From: Extensimonas vulgaris
GTDB taxonomy: Bacteria > Pseudomonadota > Gammaproteobacteria > Burkholderiales > Burkholderiaceae_C
Assembly: GCF_003337425.1 (NCBI RefSeq)
Contig: NZ_QPJU01000004.1
Span: 203,774 to 267,773 of the forward strand
Direction of reading: 5' to 3'
DNA length: 64,000 nucleotides
The notes under the pieces are model-generated. The model did not search any database, had not been told where the DNA came from, and saw only the letters and a program-made list of their open reading frames with translations. Position numbers and translations under genes: made by a program. Below are positions 25,209-34,943 of the stretch, in pieces (position 1 is the first letter of the stretch; the number at the start of each line of letters is the position of its first letter).

Positions 25209-26026
25209 CGACCTCCACCCCTGCCGTTTCCCCAGCGACGCAAGCCTACGCGCTCGAGCTGCGTGATCTGCGCAAGCGCTTTGGCAAGACCGAGATCATT
25301 CGCGGCGCGAATCTGGCCGTGGCTGCGGGCGAGCGCGTGGCCATCATCGGCCCCAACGGTGCTGGCAAATCGACCTTGTTCAACCTCATCAGCGGGCGTT
25401 TCGCGCCCACGAGCGGCGAAGTGCTGCTCCATGGCGCCCGCATAGACGGCAAAAAACCGTTCGAAATCAACCGCCTGGGGCTGTCGCGCAGCTTTCAGAT
25501 CACGAACATCTTTCCCAACCTCAGCGTGTTCGAAAACCTGCGCTGCGGCGTGCTCTGGAGCCTGGGTTATCGCTATAGCTTCTGGCGTCTGCTGCGCAAG
25601 CTGCACGACGCGAACGAGCGCGCCGCGCAGCTCATGGAGATGATCCACCTCGCGCACAAGCGCGAGACCCTGGCCATGCACCTGACCTACGCCGAGCAGC
25701 GCGCGCTCGAGATCGGCATCACCATCGCGGGCGGCGCGAGCGTGATCCTGCTCGACGAGCCCACGGCCGGCATGAGCCACAGCGAGACGGCGCACTTCAT
25801 CGAGCTCATTCGCAGCGTCACCGAAGGGCGCACGCTATTGACCGTGGAGCATGACATGGGCGTGGTGTTTGGCCTGGCCGACAAAATCGCCGTGGTCGTC
25901 TATGGCGAGGTCATTGCCTTCGACGCGCCCGAAAAGGTGCGTGCCAACGCGCGTGTGCAGGAGGCTTACCTCGGCTCGGCCGTGGCCGATGCGCAGGCGC
26001 CGGCCAGCGTGCAAGGAGGACACTGA
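25205..26026 (+). CDS. ABC transporter ATPase (LivG-like)
   Basis: A 273-residue ATPase starting at the ATG that overlaps the LivM-like stop. It has Walker A GPNGAGKSTLFNLISG (about 47-62), a Q-loop in LSRSFQITNIFPNLSVFENL, a signature region LTYAEQRALEIGITIAGGAS in place of LSGGQ, Walker B VILLDEPTAGMSH, and the switch His in LTVEHDMGVVFGLAD. It powers the permease pair together with the LivF-like ATPase. The atypical signature (TYAEQR) is a feature of many LivG proteins. Confidence 0.93.
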   Translation: MTTSTPAVSPATQAYALELRDLRKRFGKTEIIRGANLAVAAGERVAIIGPNGAGKSTLFNLISGRFAPTSGEVLLHGARIDGKKPFEINRLGLSRSFQITNIFPNLSVFENLRCGVLWSLGYRYSFWRLLRKLHDANERAAQLMEMIHLAHKRETLAMHLTYAEQRALEIGITIAGGASVILLDEPTAGMSHSETAHFIELIRSVTEGRTLLTVEHDMGVVFGLADKIAVVVYGEVIAFDAPEKVRANARVQEAYLGSAVADAQAPASVQGGH

Positions 26027-26027
26027 C

Positions 26028-26723
26028 ATGCTGCAAATCCGCGATCTCCACGCCTTTTACGGCAAAAGCCACGTGCTGCATGGCGTGTCTTTCGACGTGC
26101 AGCCGGGCGAAATCGTCGCGCTGCTCGGGCGCAATGGCTCGGGCCGCTCGACCACCGCCAAGGCCATCATGGGCCTGGTGCAGTGGCAGGGCGACATCCG
26201 CTGGAAAGACAAACCCCTTGCGGGCCGCAAAACCTACGAAATCGCCCACCTGGGCCTGGGCTACGTGCCCGAGAGCCGCGACATCTTCCCGCGCCTGACG
26301 GTGCACCAGAACCTGCTGCTCGGGCAAAAGGGCAAGGGGCGCGGCAGCCGCTGGACGTTCGACGACATGTACCGCATGTTCCCGCGCCTCAAGGAGCGCG
26401 AGCACACCGAAGCGGGGGTGATGTCGGGCGGCGAGCAGCAGATGCTCACGCTGTGCCGCACGCTCATGGGCGACCCCGACCTCATCCTCATCGACGAGCC
26501 CACCGAGGGGCTGGCGCCCAAGATCGTCGAGCAGGTCGGGCAATACCTGCAAGCGCTGCGCGCACGCGGCGTGTCGGTGCTGCTGATCGAGCAAAAACTC
26601 ACGATCGCAATGCACATTTCCGACCGCGTGCTGGTCATGGGCCACGGCCGCATCGTGCATGAAGGCCCGCCCGCGAGCCTGGGCGCCGACAGCGCCGTGC
26701 GCAAGGAGTGGCTCGAGGTGTGA
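26028..26723 (+). CDS. ABC transporter ATPase (LivF-like) with Arg in Walker A
   Basis: A 231-residue ATPase; AAGGAGG precedes its ATG, one base after the previous stop. It shows the signature MSGGEQQMLTLCRTLMG, Walker B LILIDEPTEGLAP and the switch His region LLIEQKLTIAMHISDR. The Walker A reads GRNGSGRSTTAK: the invariant Lys is Arg (codon CGC at 26143-26145). I recall Arg at this place in some Burkholderiales LivF-like proteins, so it may be a tolerated subfamily trait rather than inactivation. The partner LivG-like protein keeps Lys. Confidence 0.93.
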   Translation: MLQIRDLHAFYGKSHVLHGVSFDVQPGEIVALLGRNGSGRSTTAKAIMGLVQWQGDIRWKDKPLAGRKTYEIAHLGLGYVPESRDIFPRLTVHQNLLLGQKGKGRGSRWTFDDMYRMFPRLKEREHTEAGVMSGGEQQMLTLCRTLMGDPDLILIDEPTEGLAPKIVEQVGQYLQALRARGVSVLLIEQKLTIAMHISDRVLVMGHGRIVHEGPPASLGADSAVRKEWLEV

Positions 26724-26861
26724 CGGCAAAGGCTTTGCGTCGGCTCCGGGGCTTGTCTCTGGTGCGACAGGGGTTCCAGCAAGTTTCGGGCATCGGGTTT
26801 TGGGAAGTCCCTACAATAAAAACGCACGACCGTTCTTTTTTACTCACGAAGGAAGCGCAGC

Positions 26862-28973
26862 ATGACCGCTGAATACCAAGTCCACGGCGACGTTGCCGTG
26901 ATCACGCTGAACAATCCACCCGTCAACGGGTTGGGCTATGCGACCCGCAAGGCCATCGTCGCGGGTCTCAATCGCGCCGAAGACGACGCCGCGGTGCAGG
27001 CCATCGTGCTCACCGGCGCGGGCGCGGCTTTTTCGGGCGGCGCCGACATCAAGGAATTCGGCACGCCACAGGCCATGCAGCAGCCGAACCTGCCCGCAGT
27101 GATCGCCGCGCTGGAGCAAGTGCGCAAACCCGTCATCGCGGCCATCCACTCGGTGTGCATGGGGGGTGGGCTCGAGTTGGCGCTGGGTTGCCACTACCGC
27201 GTGGTGGCGCCGGGCTGCAGTGTGGCGCTGCCCGAGGTCAAACTCGGTCTGCTGCCGGGTGCGGGCGGCACGCAGCGCCTGCCGCGCGTGCTGGGTGTGG
27301 AGACGGCGCTCAACATGATCGTGAGCGGCGAGGCCGTGAAGAGCGAGATGCTCGCCGCGCTGCCCGGCCAGAAACACTTTGACAAGCTCGCCGCTTCGCC
27401 CGAGGCGCTGCTGGACGAGGCCATGGCCTTCGCGCGCGAAGTCGCGGCCAAGCACCAGGCCGGCGCGCCGCTGCCGCTCGTGCGCAGCCTGCCGTGCAAA
27501 CACCCGCAGGGCGACGGCTACTTTGGCTTTGCGCGCAACATGGTGCGCGGCATGGCCAAAAACTTCCCCGCGCCGCTCAAGTGCGTGGATGCAGTCGAAG
27601 CGGCCACGCAGGGCAAGTTCGAGGACGGCTTGCGGCGCGAGGGTGAACTGTTCGCACAGCTCATGCTCACGCCCGAATCGCGCGCGCTGCGCCACCTGTT
27701 CCTGGCCGAGCGCGCCGCGTCCAAGATTCCGGACGTGCCCGCCGATACGCCCAAGCGCACCATCGCCACGGTGGCTGTGATTGGCGCGGGCACCATGGGC
27801 GGCGGCATCACGATGAACTTCCTCAATGTCGGAATTCCCGTGAAACTGCTCGAAGCCAAGCAGGAGGCGCTCGATCGCGGCGTCGCCACGATCCGCAAAA
27901 ACTACGAGGCGCAGATCAAAAAGGGCAAGCTCACGCAGGACAAATACGAGCAGCGCATGGCGCTTTTGAGCACCACGCTCGCCTACGCCGACATCGCCAA
28001 TGCCGACCTCGTGATCGAGGCCGTGTTCGAAGACATGGGCGTCAAGGAGGCCGTGTTCCAGCAGCTCGACGCCGTGATGAAGCCCGGCGCCATCCTGGCC
28101 ACCAACACCTCGACGCTCGACGTCAACAAGATCGCCGCAGTGACCAAGCGTCCGCAGGACGTCGTGGGCATGCACTTTTTCAGCCCCGCGAACGTCATGA
28201 AGCTGCTCGAAGTCGTGCGCGGTGAAAAGACGGCCAAAGACGTGCTTGCCACCGTCATGGCGCTGGCCAAGAAGATCAAGAAGGTTGCCGTGGTCGCGGG
28301 CGTGTGCGATGGCTTCATCGGCAACCGCATGATCGAGCAATACAGCCGTCAGGCGGGCTTTTTGCTCGACGAGGGCTGCACGCCCGCGCAGGTGGACAAG
28401 GCCATCGAGAAATTCGGCTTTGCGATGGGGCCGTTCCGCATGGGCGACCTTGCGGGCAACGACATCGGCTGGGCGATCCGCAAGCGCCGCTACGTCGAAA
28501 AGCCCCACATGAAATACAGCAAGACGGCCGACCTGCTGTGCGAGATGGGGCGCTTCGGCCAGAAAACCGGCGCCGGCTGGTACGACTACCAGCCGGGCAA
28601 GCGTGACGCCATCCCCAGCCCCGTGGTCGAGAAAATGCTCGAAGAGCACCGCAAGAGCCTGGGCATCACGCCGCGCAAGATTTCCGACGAAGAAATCGTC
28701 CAGCGCCTGGTGTTCGCGCTCGTCAACGAAGGCGCGCACATCCTCGAAGACGGCATCGCGAGCCGAGCCAGCGACATCGATCTCGTGTATTTGATGGGCT
28801 ATGGCTTTCCGCTGCACCGTGGCGGCCCCATGCTCTACGCCGACGAGGTGGGGCTGTTCAACGTGGTGCAGGCGATGCGCCGCTTTGCCAAAAACCCCTA
28901 CGACGACGCCGCCTTCTGGCAGCCCGCGCCCTTGCTCGCGCGCCTGGCCGACGAAGGCAAGACGTTCAACTGA
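26862..28973 (+). CDS. Fused enoyl-CoA hydratase / 3-hydroxyacyl-CoA dehydrogenase
   Basis: A 703-residue bifunctional beta-oxidation enzyme of the FadB/FadJ type. The hydratase part (1-190) keeps the oxyanion-hole motif [13 protein letters not shown] near 48 and both catalytic Glu residues ([13 protein letters not shown] and [16 protein letters not shown]). The dehydrogenase part starts near 300 with the NAD site [15 protein letters not shown], then [28 protein letters not shown] and [16 protein letters not shown] precedes the ATG. It converts enoyl-CoA to 3-ketoacyl-CoA, which the thiolase encoded 42 bases downstream cleaves. Confidence 0.95.
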   Translation: MTAEYQVHGDVAVITLNNPPVNGLGYATRKAIVAGLNRAEDDAAVQAIVLTGAGAAFSGGADIKEFGTPQAMQQPNLPAVIAALEQVRKPVIAAIHSVCMGGGLELALGCHYRVVAPGCSVALPEVKLGLLPGAGGTQRLPRVLGVETALNMIVSGEAVKSEMLAALPGQKHFDKLAASPEALLDEAMAFAREVAAKHQAGAPLPLVRSLPCKHPQGDGYFGFARNMVRGMAKNFPAPLKCVDAVEAATQGKFEDGLRREGELFAQLMLTPESRALRHLFLAERAASKIPDVPADTPKRTIATVAVIGAGTMGGGITMNFLNVGIPVKLLEAKQEALDRGVATIRKNYEAQIKKGKLTQDKYEQRMALLSTTLAYADIANADLVIEAVFEDMGVKEAVFQQLDAVMKPGAILATNTSTLDVNKIAAVTKRPQDVVGMHFFSPANVMKLLEVVRGEKTAKDVLATVMALAKKIKKVAVVAGVCDGFIGNRMIEQYSRQAGFLLDEGCTPAQVDKAIEKFGFAMGPFRMGDLAGNDIGWAIRKRRYVEKPHMKYSKTADLLCEMGRFGQKTGAGWYDYQPGKRDAIPSPVVEKMLEEHRKSLGITPRKISDEEIVQRLVFALVNEGAHILEDGIASRASDIDLVYLMGYGFPLHRGGPMLYADEVGLFNVVQAMRRFAKNPYDDAAFWQPAPLLARLADEGKTFN

Positions 28974-29015
28974 AAACGACCGTTTCGAACATCCCTTCGA
29001 ACCAAAGGATTCTCC

Positions 29016-30191
29016 ATGACTTCCGCTGTAATCGTATCCACCGCCCGCACTCCGCTCGCCAAGAGCTGGAAGGGTTCTTTCAACATGACGCACGGCGCCA
29101 CGCTGGGCGGCCACGTGGTGCAGCACGCCGTTGCACGCGCGGGCATAGACCCGGCCGAGGTCGAAGACGTGCTCATGGGCTGCGCCAACCCCGAGGGCGC
29201 GACGGGCAACAACATCGCGCGCCAGTGCGCGCTGCGCGCGGGCCTGCCGGTGTCGGTTTCGGGCATGACCGTGAACCGCTTTTGCTCCTCGGGTCTGCAG
29301 ACCATCGCGCTGGCCGCGCAGCGCATCATCGCGGGCGAGGCGCAGGTCTTCGTTGCGGGTGGCGTGGAGAGTATTTCCTGCGTGCAGCAGGAGATGAACA
29401 AGCACATGATCATGGACCCCGTGCTGGCCCAGCAAAAGCCCGAGATCTACTGGAGCATGCTGCAAACGGCCGAACAGGTGGCCAAGCGCTACGGCATCAG
29501 CCGCGACGCGATGGACGAGTACGGCGCCGCGAGCCAGCAAAAAGCCTGCGCCGCGCAGGCTGCGGGCAAGTTCGACGCCGAAATCGTCCCCATCACCGTG
29601 ACCGCGGGCGTGGTGGACAAGGTGCGCGGCATCATCACGCGCGAAGTCACCGTGAGCCGCGACGAAGGCACGCGGGAAGGCACGACCAAAGAGGCCATCA
29701 GCACCATCAAGCCTGCGCTGCCCGGTGGCGTGGTTGCGGCGGGCAACGCGAGCCAGTTTTCCGACGGCGCGGGCGCCTGCGTGGTCGTGAGCGAGGAATA
29801 CGCGAGCAAAAAGGGCCTGCAGCCGCTCGGGCGCTTCCTCGGTTTTGCCGTGGCGGGTTGCGAGCCCGACGAGATGGGCATAGGGCCCGTGTTCGCCGTG
29901 CCCAAGGTGCTCAAGCAGCTGGGCCTCAAGGTCGATGACATCGACCTGTGGGAGCTCAACGAAGCCTTTGCCGTACAGGTGCTCTACTGCCGCGACAAGC
30001 TCGGCATTCCGAACGAGCGCCTCAACGTCAACGGCGGCGCCATCGCGCTCGGCCATCCCTACGGCATGAGCGGCCAGCGCCTGACCGGCCACGCGCTCAT
30101 CGAAGGCAAGCGCCGCGGTGCCAAGCGCGTGTGTATCACCATGTGCATCGGCGGCGGCATGGGCGCGGCAGGCGTGTTCGAAGTGCTCTGA
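29016..30191 (+). CDS. Acetyl-CoA C-acyltransferase (thiolase)
   Basis: A 391-residue thiolase. The acyl-accepting Cys is in [19 protein letters not shown] near residue 89, the catalytic His in [16 protein letters not shown] near 347, and the second Cys in [13 protein letters not shown] near 377. It cleaves 3-ketoacyl-CoA to acetyl-CoA and a shortened acyl-CoA, completing the cycle begun by the preceding fused enzyme. The gene pair resembles fadB-fadA, but the order and the adjoining transporter suggest a dedicated pathway. Confidence 0.95.
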   Translation: MTSAVIVSTARTPLAKSWKGSFNMTHGATLGGHVVQHAVARAGIDPAEVEDVLMGCANPEGATGNNIARQCALRAGLPVSVSGMTVNRFCSSGLQTIALAAQRIIAGEAQVFVAGGVESISCVQQEMNKHMIMDPVLAQQKPEIYWSMLQTAEQVAKRYGISRDAMDEYGAASQQKACAAQAAGKFDAEIVPITVTAGVVDKVRGIITREVTVSRDEGTREGTTKEAISTIKPALPGGVVAAGNASQFSDGAGACVVVSEEYASKKGLQPLGRFLGFAVAGCEPDEMGIGPVFAVPKVLKQLGLKVDDIDLWELNEAFAVQVLYCRDKLGIPNERLNVNGGAIALGHPYGMSGQRLTGHALIEGKRRGAKRVCITMCIGGGMGAAGVFEVL

Positions 30192-30214
30192 ACTTCGCAC
30201 CATGAGGCCAGAGG

Positions 30215-30255
30215 GCGCTGGAGCAGGGCAGTGGGCTTTGCTCTGGCGCTTTTTT
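30215..30255 (+). terminator. Terminator after the thiolase gene
   Basis: GCGCTGGAGCA (30215-30225) pairs with TGCTCTGGCGC (30239-30249), with one or two wobble or mismatch positions, and is followed by six T. It ends the transporter/beta-oxidation transcript ahead of the acyl-CoA dehydrogenase gene. Confidence 0.75.
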
Positions 30256-30306
30256 ATTGATAGCTGCTTGCGCCCGTCCATGCTGCGTAAAAGCCATTTT
30301 TGATGC
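30256..30306. repeat. Dispersed Comamonadaceae-type repeat copy
   Basis: GATAGCTGCTTGCGCCCGTC followed by about 12 variable bases and GCCATTTTTGATGC. The same elements in the same order recur at 32175-32222, 36284-36337, 48905-48938, 56341-56397 and 58629-58680. This copy separates the terminator from the next gene. Confidence 0.7.
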
Positions 30307-30313
30307 CTAAACC

Positions 30314-32155
30314 ATGAACCACCGCCAGACCCTCGAATTTTTGCTCTACGACTGGCTGCAGGCTGAGTCGCTCAGCGCCCGGTCGCGCTTTGCCGAGCAC
30401 ACACGCGCGACCTTCGACGCCGTGCTCGACACCTGCGAGCGCATCGCGCGCGAGAAGTACGCGCCGTTCAACCGCCTCGTCGATACCGAGGAGCCGCGCT
30501 TCGACGGCGAAAAAGTCATCCTGCCGCAAGCCACGCACGAGGCTTACCGTGCCTATGCGGAGTCGGGCATGCTCAGCGCGGCGCAGGACTACGACATCGG
30601 CGGCATGCAGCTGCCCTACACCGTGGAGGCCGCGGCGAACAGCTTTTTTGCGCTCGCCTCGATCAGCATCAACCCCGCGCTGCTCACCGTGGGCAACGCG
30701 AACCTGCTCATGGCGCATGGCAGCCCACTGCAGCAAAAGGTGTTTGCGCACAACGAATTCAGCGGGCGCTTTTCGGGCACCATGTGCCTGAGCGAGCCGC
30801 AGGCGGGCTCGTCGCTGAGCGACATCGCCACGCGCGCCGTGCCCGACGCGCAGGACGATGCTTCGTGGGAGCAAGACCCGCTCGGGCCGCGCTACCGCCT
30901 CACGGGGCACAAGATGTGGATCTCGGCGGGCGAGCACGAACTCAGCGAGAACATCATCCACCTCGTGCTCGCCAAAATCCCCGGCCCCGACGGCAAGCTG
31001 GTGCCGGGCACCAAGGGCATCTCGCTGTTCATCGTGCCGAAAAAGCTCGTCGATACCGAAGGGCGCCTCACGGGCGAGCGCAACGACGTGGCGCTCGCGG
31101 GCCTGAACCACAAGCTCGGCTGGCGCGGCACGAGCAACACCTTGCTGAACTTCGGTGAGGGCAAATACCCGGTCGCGGGCCGCGCCGGTGCCATCGGCTA
31201 CCGTGTGGGCGAGCCCGGGCGCGGGCTTTCGTATATGTTCCACATGATGAACGAGGCGCGCATCGCGATCGGCATGGCCGCGACCATGCTGGGCCTGGCC
31301 GGCTACTACGCAAGCCTGGACTACGCGAAGAACCGCCCGCAAGGCCGCCCCGTAGGGGAGGGCGGCAAGGACGCCGCCAAGCCGCCGGTGCGCATCATCG
31401 AACACGCGGACGTGCGGCGCATGCTGCTCGCGCAAAAAGCCTACGGCGAAGGCGCACTCGCGTTGAACCTGCTGTGCGCGCGCCTCGTCGATGAGCGCTA
31501 CACCGGCACGCCCGAGTCCGCCGAAGAAGCGCGCCTGCTGCTCGAGGTGCTCACGCCGATCGCCAAGAGCTGGCCCAGCGAAAACTGCCTCGAAGCCAAC
31601 AGCCTCGCGATCCAGGTCCACGGCGGCTACGGCTATACGCGCGACTTCCCCGTCGAGCAATACTGGCGCGACAACCGCCTGAACATGATCCACGAGGGCA
31701 CGCACGGCATCCAGGCCATGGACTTGCTGGGCCGCAAGGTGCTCATGGAAGGCGGCCGCGGCCTCACGCTGCTGGCCGAGCGCATGCGCGCCAGCGCCGC
31801 CCGCGCGCAGGCCGAGCCCGCGCTGCGCGAGCCAGCGCAGGCGCTCACACTCGCGCTCGCGCAAATCGGCCAAGCCACGCAGGAAGCCTGGGCCACGGGC
31901 CAGCCGAGCGAGGCGCTCGCCAATGCCGTGCCGTACCTGCAGGCTTTCGGCCACACCGTGCTCGCCTGGGTCTGGCTCGACGTGGCGCTCGCCACGCTGC
32001 GCGCCGACGCTACGCTTTCAAAAGCGCAAAGCGTAGGCAGAATGGGCGCCATGCAGTATTTTTACCATTACGAGCTGCCCAAGATCGGCGCCTGGCTGCA
32101 GGTCGTGCGCCAGCGCGACATGACCTGCGCGAACCTGCCTGAAGAAGCATTCTGA
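30314..32155 (+). CDS. Acyl-CoA dehydrogenase
   Basis: A 613-residue flavoprotein, longer than the common 380-residue type and like the FadE/DmdC group with an extra C-terminal domain (about 465-610). FAD- and substrate-binding segments include FSGTMCLSEPQAGSSLSDIA near 155-174, KMWISAGEHELSENI, and AIQVHGGYGYTRDFPVEQYW near 436-455. It oxidises acyl-CoA to enoyl-CoA, feeding the fused hydratase/dehydrogenase. A short internal palindrome (CTACGCTTT/AAAGCGTAG near 32007-32033) is inside the coding region. Confidence 0.93.
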   Translation: MNHRQTLEFLLYDWLQAESLSARSRFAEHTRATFDAVLDTCERIAREKYAPFNRLVDTEEPRFDGEKVILPQATHEAYRAYAESGMLSAAQDYDIGGMQLPYTVEAAANSFFALASISINPALLTVGNANLLMAHGSPLQQKVFAHNEFSGRFSGTMCLSEPQAGSSLSDIATRAVPDAQDDASWEQDPLGPRYRLTGHKMWISAGEHELSENIIHLVLAKIPGPDGKLVPGTKGISLFIVPKKLVDTEGRLTGERNDVALAGLNHKLGWRGTSNTLLNFGEGKYPVAGRAGAIGYRVGEPGRGLSYMFHMMNEARIAIGMAATMLGLAGYYASLDYAKNRPQGRPVGEGGKDAAKPPVRIIEHADVRRMLLAQKAYGEGALALNLLCARLVDERYTGTPESAEEARLLLEVLTPIAKSWPSENCLEANSLAIQVHGGYGYTRDFPVEQYWRDNRLNMIHEGTHGIQAMDLLGRKVLMEGGRGLTLLAERMRASAARAQAEPALREPAQALTLALAQIGQATQEAWATGQPSEALANAVPYLQAFGHTVLAWVWLDVALATLRADATLSKAQSVGRMGAMQYFYHYELPKIGAWLQVVRQRDMTCANLPEEAF

Positions 32156-32174
32156 GTACGATTGCTCTTGCAAA

Positions 32175-32222
32175 GATAGCTGCTTGCGCCTGATACATAA
32201 GGGCTAGCTGCCGATTTTGTTC
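32175..32222. repeat. Dispersed Comamonadaceae-type repeat copy
   Basis: GATAGCTGCTTGCGCCTGAT, then ACATAAGGGCTAGCTGCCGA and TTTTGTTC. This is the most complete copy in the window, with both the ATAGCTGCTTGCGC and AAGGGCTAG modules. It runs up to the start region of the metallo-hydrolase gene. Confidence 0.75.
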
Positions 32223-32231
32223 AAAAAACAC

Positions 32232-33224
32232 ATGTCACCCCAAAATCGGCCCGATTGCGCGCCCCACCACGCGCCCGATGGCCGCTTTCGCAACCTGCCC
32301 ATGGCCGCGCCGGTGCCCGCGCACCGGCTGTCCCTGCTCAAGGCACTGCGCTGGCTCGTCGCCGGCATTGCGCCCGATCCGGGCTTCGACGCGCACGTGC
32401 CGGCAGACTTCGTCTATCCGAATCCGCGCACACCGCTCGATGCCGCGCGCCCGCACGCGACCTGGATAGGGCACGACAGTTTTTTGCTGCAGCTCGCGGG
32501 CTTGCGCATCCTGACCGACCCGATTTTTGGCGACTACGCCGCACCCGTGCCCTGGCCTGCAATGCGCCGGCTGCGCCCGCCGGGCCTGGCGCTCGAACAG
32601 CTCGGGCCGGTGGATGCGGTGCTGCTCTCACACAACCACTACGACCACCTCGAAGCGGCCACCGTGCGCGCACTGGGTGCGCGTGCGCACTGGTTCGTGC
32701 CGCTCGGGCTCAAGGCCTGGTTTGCACGCCGCGGCGTGCAGCGCGTGACCGAGCTCGACTGGTGGCAGAGCGCGGAATTGGCGGGCCGCGTGCAGCTCAC
32801 GTTCACGCCGGCGCAGCACTTTTCGGCGCGCGGGCTGTTCGACCGCAACCGCAGCCTCTGGGGCGGCTGGGTGGTGCAGGGCGCGCAGCGGCGCGTGTAT
32901 TTCGCAGGCGACACGGGCTACCACGACCGCATCTTTCGCGACATCGGCGCGCGTCTGGGCCCGCCCGATCTGGCGCTGCTGCCCATCGGCAGCTACGAGC
33001 CGCGCAGCTTCATGCAGTCCATGCACGTCGATCCGGCCGACGCGGTGCAAATCCACCGCGATCTCTGCAGCCGCCTGAGCGTGGGCATGCATTGGGGCAG
33101 CTTTCGCCTCTCGGCCGAGCCGCCGCAGCACCCGCCCTGGCGCCTGTTCCAGGCGCTGCAGGCCGCGGGCGAAGCGCCCGAAAATTTCCGCGTGCTCGAG
33201 CACGGGCAGGCGCTGAATTTTTGA
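32232..33224 (+). CDS. MBL-fold metallo-hydrolase
   Basis: A 330-residue protein of the metallo-beta-lactamase superfamily resembling NAPE-phospholipase D/UlaG-like enzymes. The zinc motif HxHxDH is in LLSHNHYDHLEA near 134-145. A further metal ligand region is YFAGDTGYHDRIFRDIG near 230-246, and a His in SVGMHWGSFRLS near 280. The start is uncertain: ATG 32232 is used, but a TTG at 32217 at the edge of the dispersed repeat is also in frame and neither has a ribosome site. It is likely cytoplasmic; the substrate is unknown. Confidence 0.85.
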   Translation: MSPQNRPDCAPHHAPDGRFRNLPMAAPVPAHRLSLLKALRWLVAGIAPDPGFDAHVPADFVYPNPRTPLDAARPHATWIGHDSFLLQLAGLRILTDPIFGDYAAPVPWPAMRRLRPPGLALEQLGPVDAVLLSHNHYDHLEAATVRALGARAHWFVPLGLKAWFARRGVQRVTELDWWQSAELAGRVQLTFTPAQHFSARGLFDRNRSLWGGWVVQGAQRRVYFAGDTGYHDRIFRDIGARLGPPDLALLPIGSYEPRSFMQSMHVDPADAVQIHRDLCSRLSVGMHWGSFRLSAEPPQHPPWRLFQALQAAGEAPENFRVLEHGQALNF

Positions 33225-33352
33225 ACCCGCCTGCGTTGGGCGGGTGCAAAATCTTCACGGCGCCGCGCCATAGCCACCACAGTGATGCACCCCGGCTGCC
33301 ACGGCAGTGGTGGCCGGTGGGCTCACAAAAATCATGAGGAGACATGCAGATC

Positions 33353-34801
33353 ATGCCCACGACAGTTCCATCCCCACGGGTGCCGGCAGCGGCCGCTGCT
33401 GCCATTGATCCCATCCCCGATGCCGGCACGATCTCGGCGCGCCTCGACCGGCTGCCAGCCACGCGCACGGTCTGGCGCCTCGTCGTGCTGCTGAGTCTGG
33501 GCATGTTTTTCGAGATTTACGATCTGCTCTACAGCGCCTATGTGGCGCCCGGTCTCGTGAAGAGCGGCATCCTGACCCTGTCCACGCCGGGCTTGTTCGG
33601 CACGACGGGCGTGGCCAGCTTCATTGCGGCCTTGTTTGCGGGTTTGTTTCTCGGCACCATCGCCTGCGGGTTTCTTGCCGACCGCTTCGGGCGGCGTGCG
33701 ATCTTCACGTACTCCTTGCTGTGGTACACGGTTGCGAACGTGGTGATGGCGTTCCAGGAGACGGCCTGGGGGCTGAATTTCTGGCGCTTTCTCGTGGGTC
33801 TTGGGCTCGGCGTCGAGATGGTCACCATAGGCACCTACGTTTCGGAGCTCGTGCCCAAGCAGATTCGCGGCCGCGCCTTCGCGTGCAACCAGGCGATCGG
33901 TTTTGCCGCGGTGCCGGTGGTCGCGTTCCTGTCCTACCTGCTCGTGCCGCGTGCGCCGCTGGGGCTCGATGGCTGGCGCTGGGTCGTGCTCATCGGTGCG
34001 CACGGCGCGCTGTTCGTGTGGTGGATACGCCGTGAGCTGCCCGAGAGCCCACGCTGGCTTGCGCAGCACGGGCGCCTGCACGAGGCCGATCGCGTGGTGC
34101 GCGCGCTCGAAGCCAGGGTCGAGGCCGAATACGGCCGCCCCTTGCCGCCGCCCGTCCCGGTTGCGCCGTTGCTGCCGACCGCGGCGCCGGTGCGCGGCCG
34201 CTTTCGCGACCTGTGGGTGGCGCCGTACCGCAGTCGCACCTTGATGATGGCGGTGTTCAACATGTTCCAGACCGTGGGCTACTACGGCTTTGCCAACTGG
34301 GTGCCCACGCTGTTGGTCAAGCAGGGCATCACGGTCACGACGAGCCTGCTGTATTCGAGCATCGTCGCGCTGGCCGCGCCGCTCGGGCCTTTGCTGGGCC
34401 TGGCAATCGCCGACCGCTTCGAGCGCAAGACGGTGATCGTCGCCATGGCGGGCTTGACGGTGCTCCTGGGCCTGCTGTTCAGCCAGACCGCCATGCCGCT
34501 GCTGTTGATCGCGCTCAGCATCGGTCTCACGCTCAGCAACAACATCATGTCGTACAGCTTCCACGGCTACCAGGCCGAGCTGTTTCCGACCACGATCCGC
34601 GCCCGCGCGGTCGGCTTCGTCTATGCCTGGAGTCGGTTTTCCGCGATCTTCACGGCGTTCATGATCGCGGCGGTGCTGCAGCGCTTTGGCACCACGGGGG
34701 TGTTCGTGTTCGTCGCGGCCGCCATGGCCGTGGCGATGGCGGCGGTAGGATTTTTCGGCCCGCGCACCAAGGGCATCGCGCTCGAAGCCATTGCGCAGTG
34801 A
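33353..34801 (+). CDS. MFS transporter (sugar/aromatic-acid type)
   Basis: A 482-residue carrier with twelve predicted membrane helices and the MFS loop motifs GFLADRFGRRAIFTYSLLW (between helices 2 and 3) and LGLAIADRFERKTVIVAMAG (between 8 and 9). Segments such as GLGLGVEMVTIGTYVSELVP match the sugar and aromatic-acid proton symporters. The ATG at 33353 is preferred because the GAGGAG at about 33336-33341 is too close to the ATG at 33344. Its place in the cluster suggests a second uptake or efflux route for the same substrate class. Confidence 0.9.
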   Translation: MPTTVPSPRVPAAAAAAIDPIPDAGTISARLDRLPATRTVWRLVVLLSLGMFFEIYDLLYSAYVAPGLVKSGILTLSTPGLFGTTGVASFIAALFAGLFLGTIACGFLADRFGRRAIFTYSLLWYTVANVVMAFQETAWGLNFWRFLVGLGLGVEMVTIGTYVSELVPKQIRGRAFACNQAIGFAAVPVVAFLSYLLVPRAPLGLDGWRWVVLIGAHGALFVWWIRRELPESPRWLAQHGRLHEADRVVRALEARVEAEYGRPLPPPVPVAPLLPTAAPVRGRFRDLWVAPYRSRTLMMAVFNMFQTVGYYGFANWVPTLLVKQGITVTTSLLYSSIVALAAPLGPLLGLAIADRFERKTVIVAMAGLTVLLGLLFSQTAMPLLLIALSIGLTLSNNIMSYSFHGYQAELFPTTIRARAVGFVYAWSRFSAIFTAFMIAAVLQRFGTTGVFVFVAAAMAVAMAAVGFFGPRTKGIALEAIAQ

Positions 34802-34943
34802 GCGCGGCGTGCTGCCAGGCCTGGCCCAATCGCCCAGGCGACAGCGGGCGTGCGGTGTTGGCTGCACAATGGCGCGGGCTGATGCAAGTGCTGCACCGGC
34901 CATTTTTTCTTCCTTTTGGTTTTCGCTTTTCAGGAGACACCCC

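Noticed and set aside
26844..30281. A 1145-residue minus-strand frame
   Set aside because: It lies opposite the fused beta-oxidation enzyme and thiolase, which have all catalytic motifs; its own composition is His/Ala/Arg-rich with no motif, a GC-bias artefact.
33225..33244. ACCCGCC/GGGCGGGT hairpin after the metallo-hydrolase gene as terminator
   Set aside because: The stem is good but no T-run follows, so termination is not supported.
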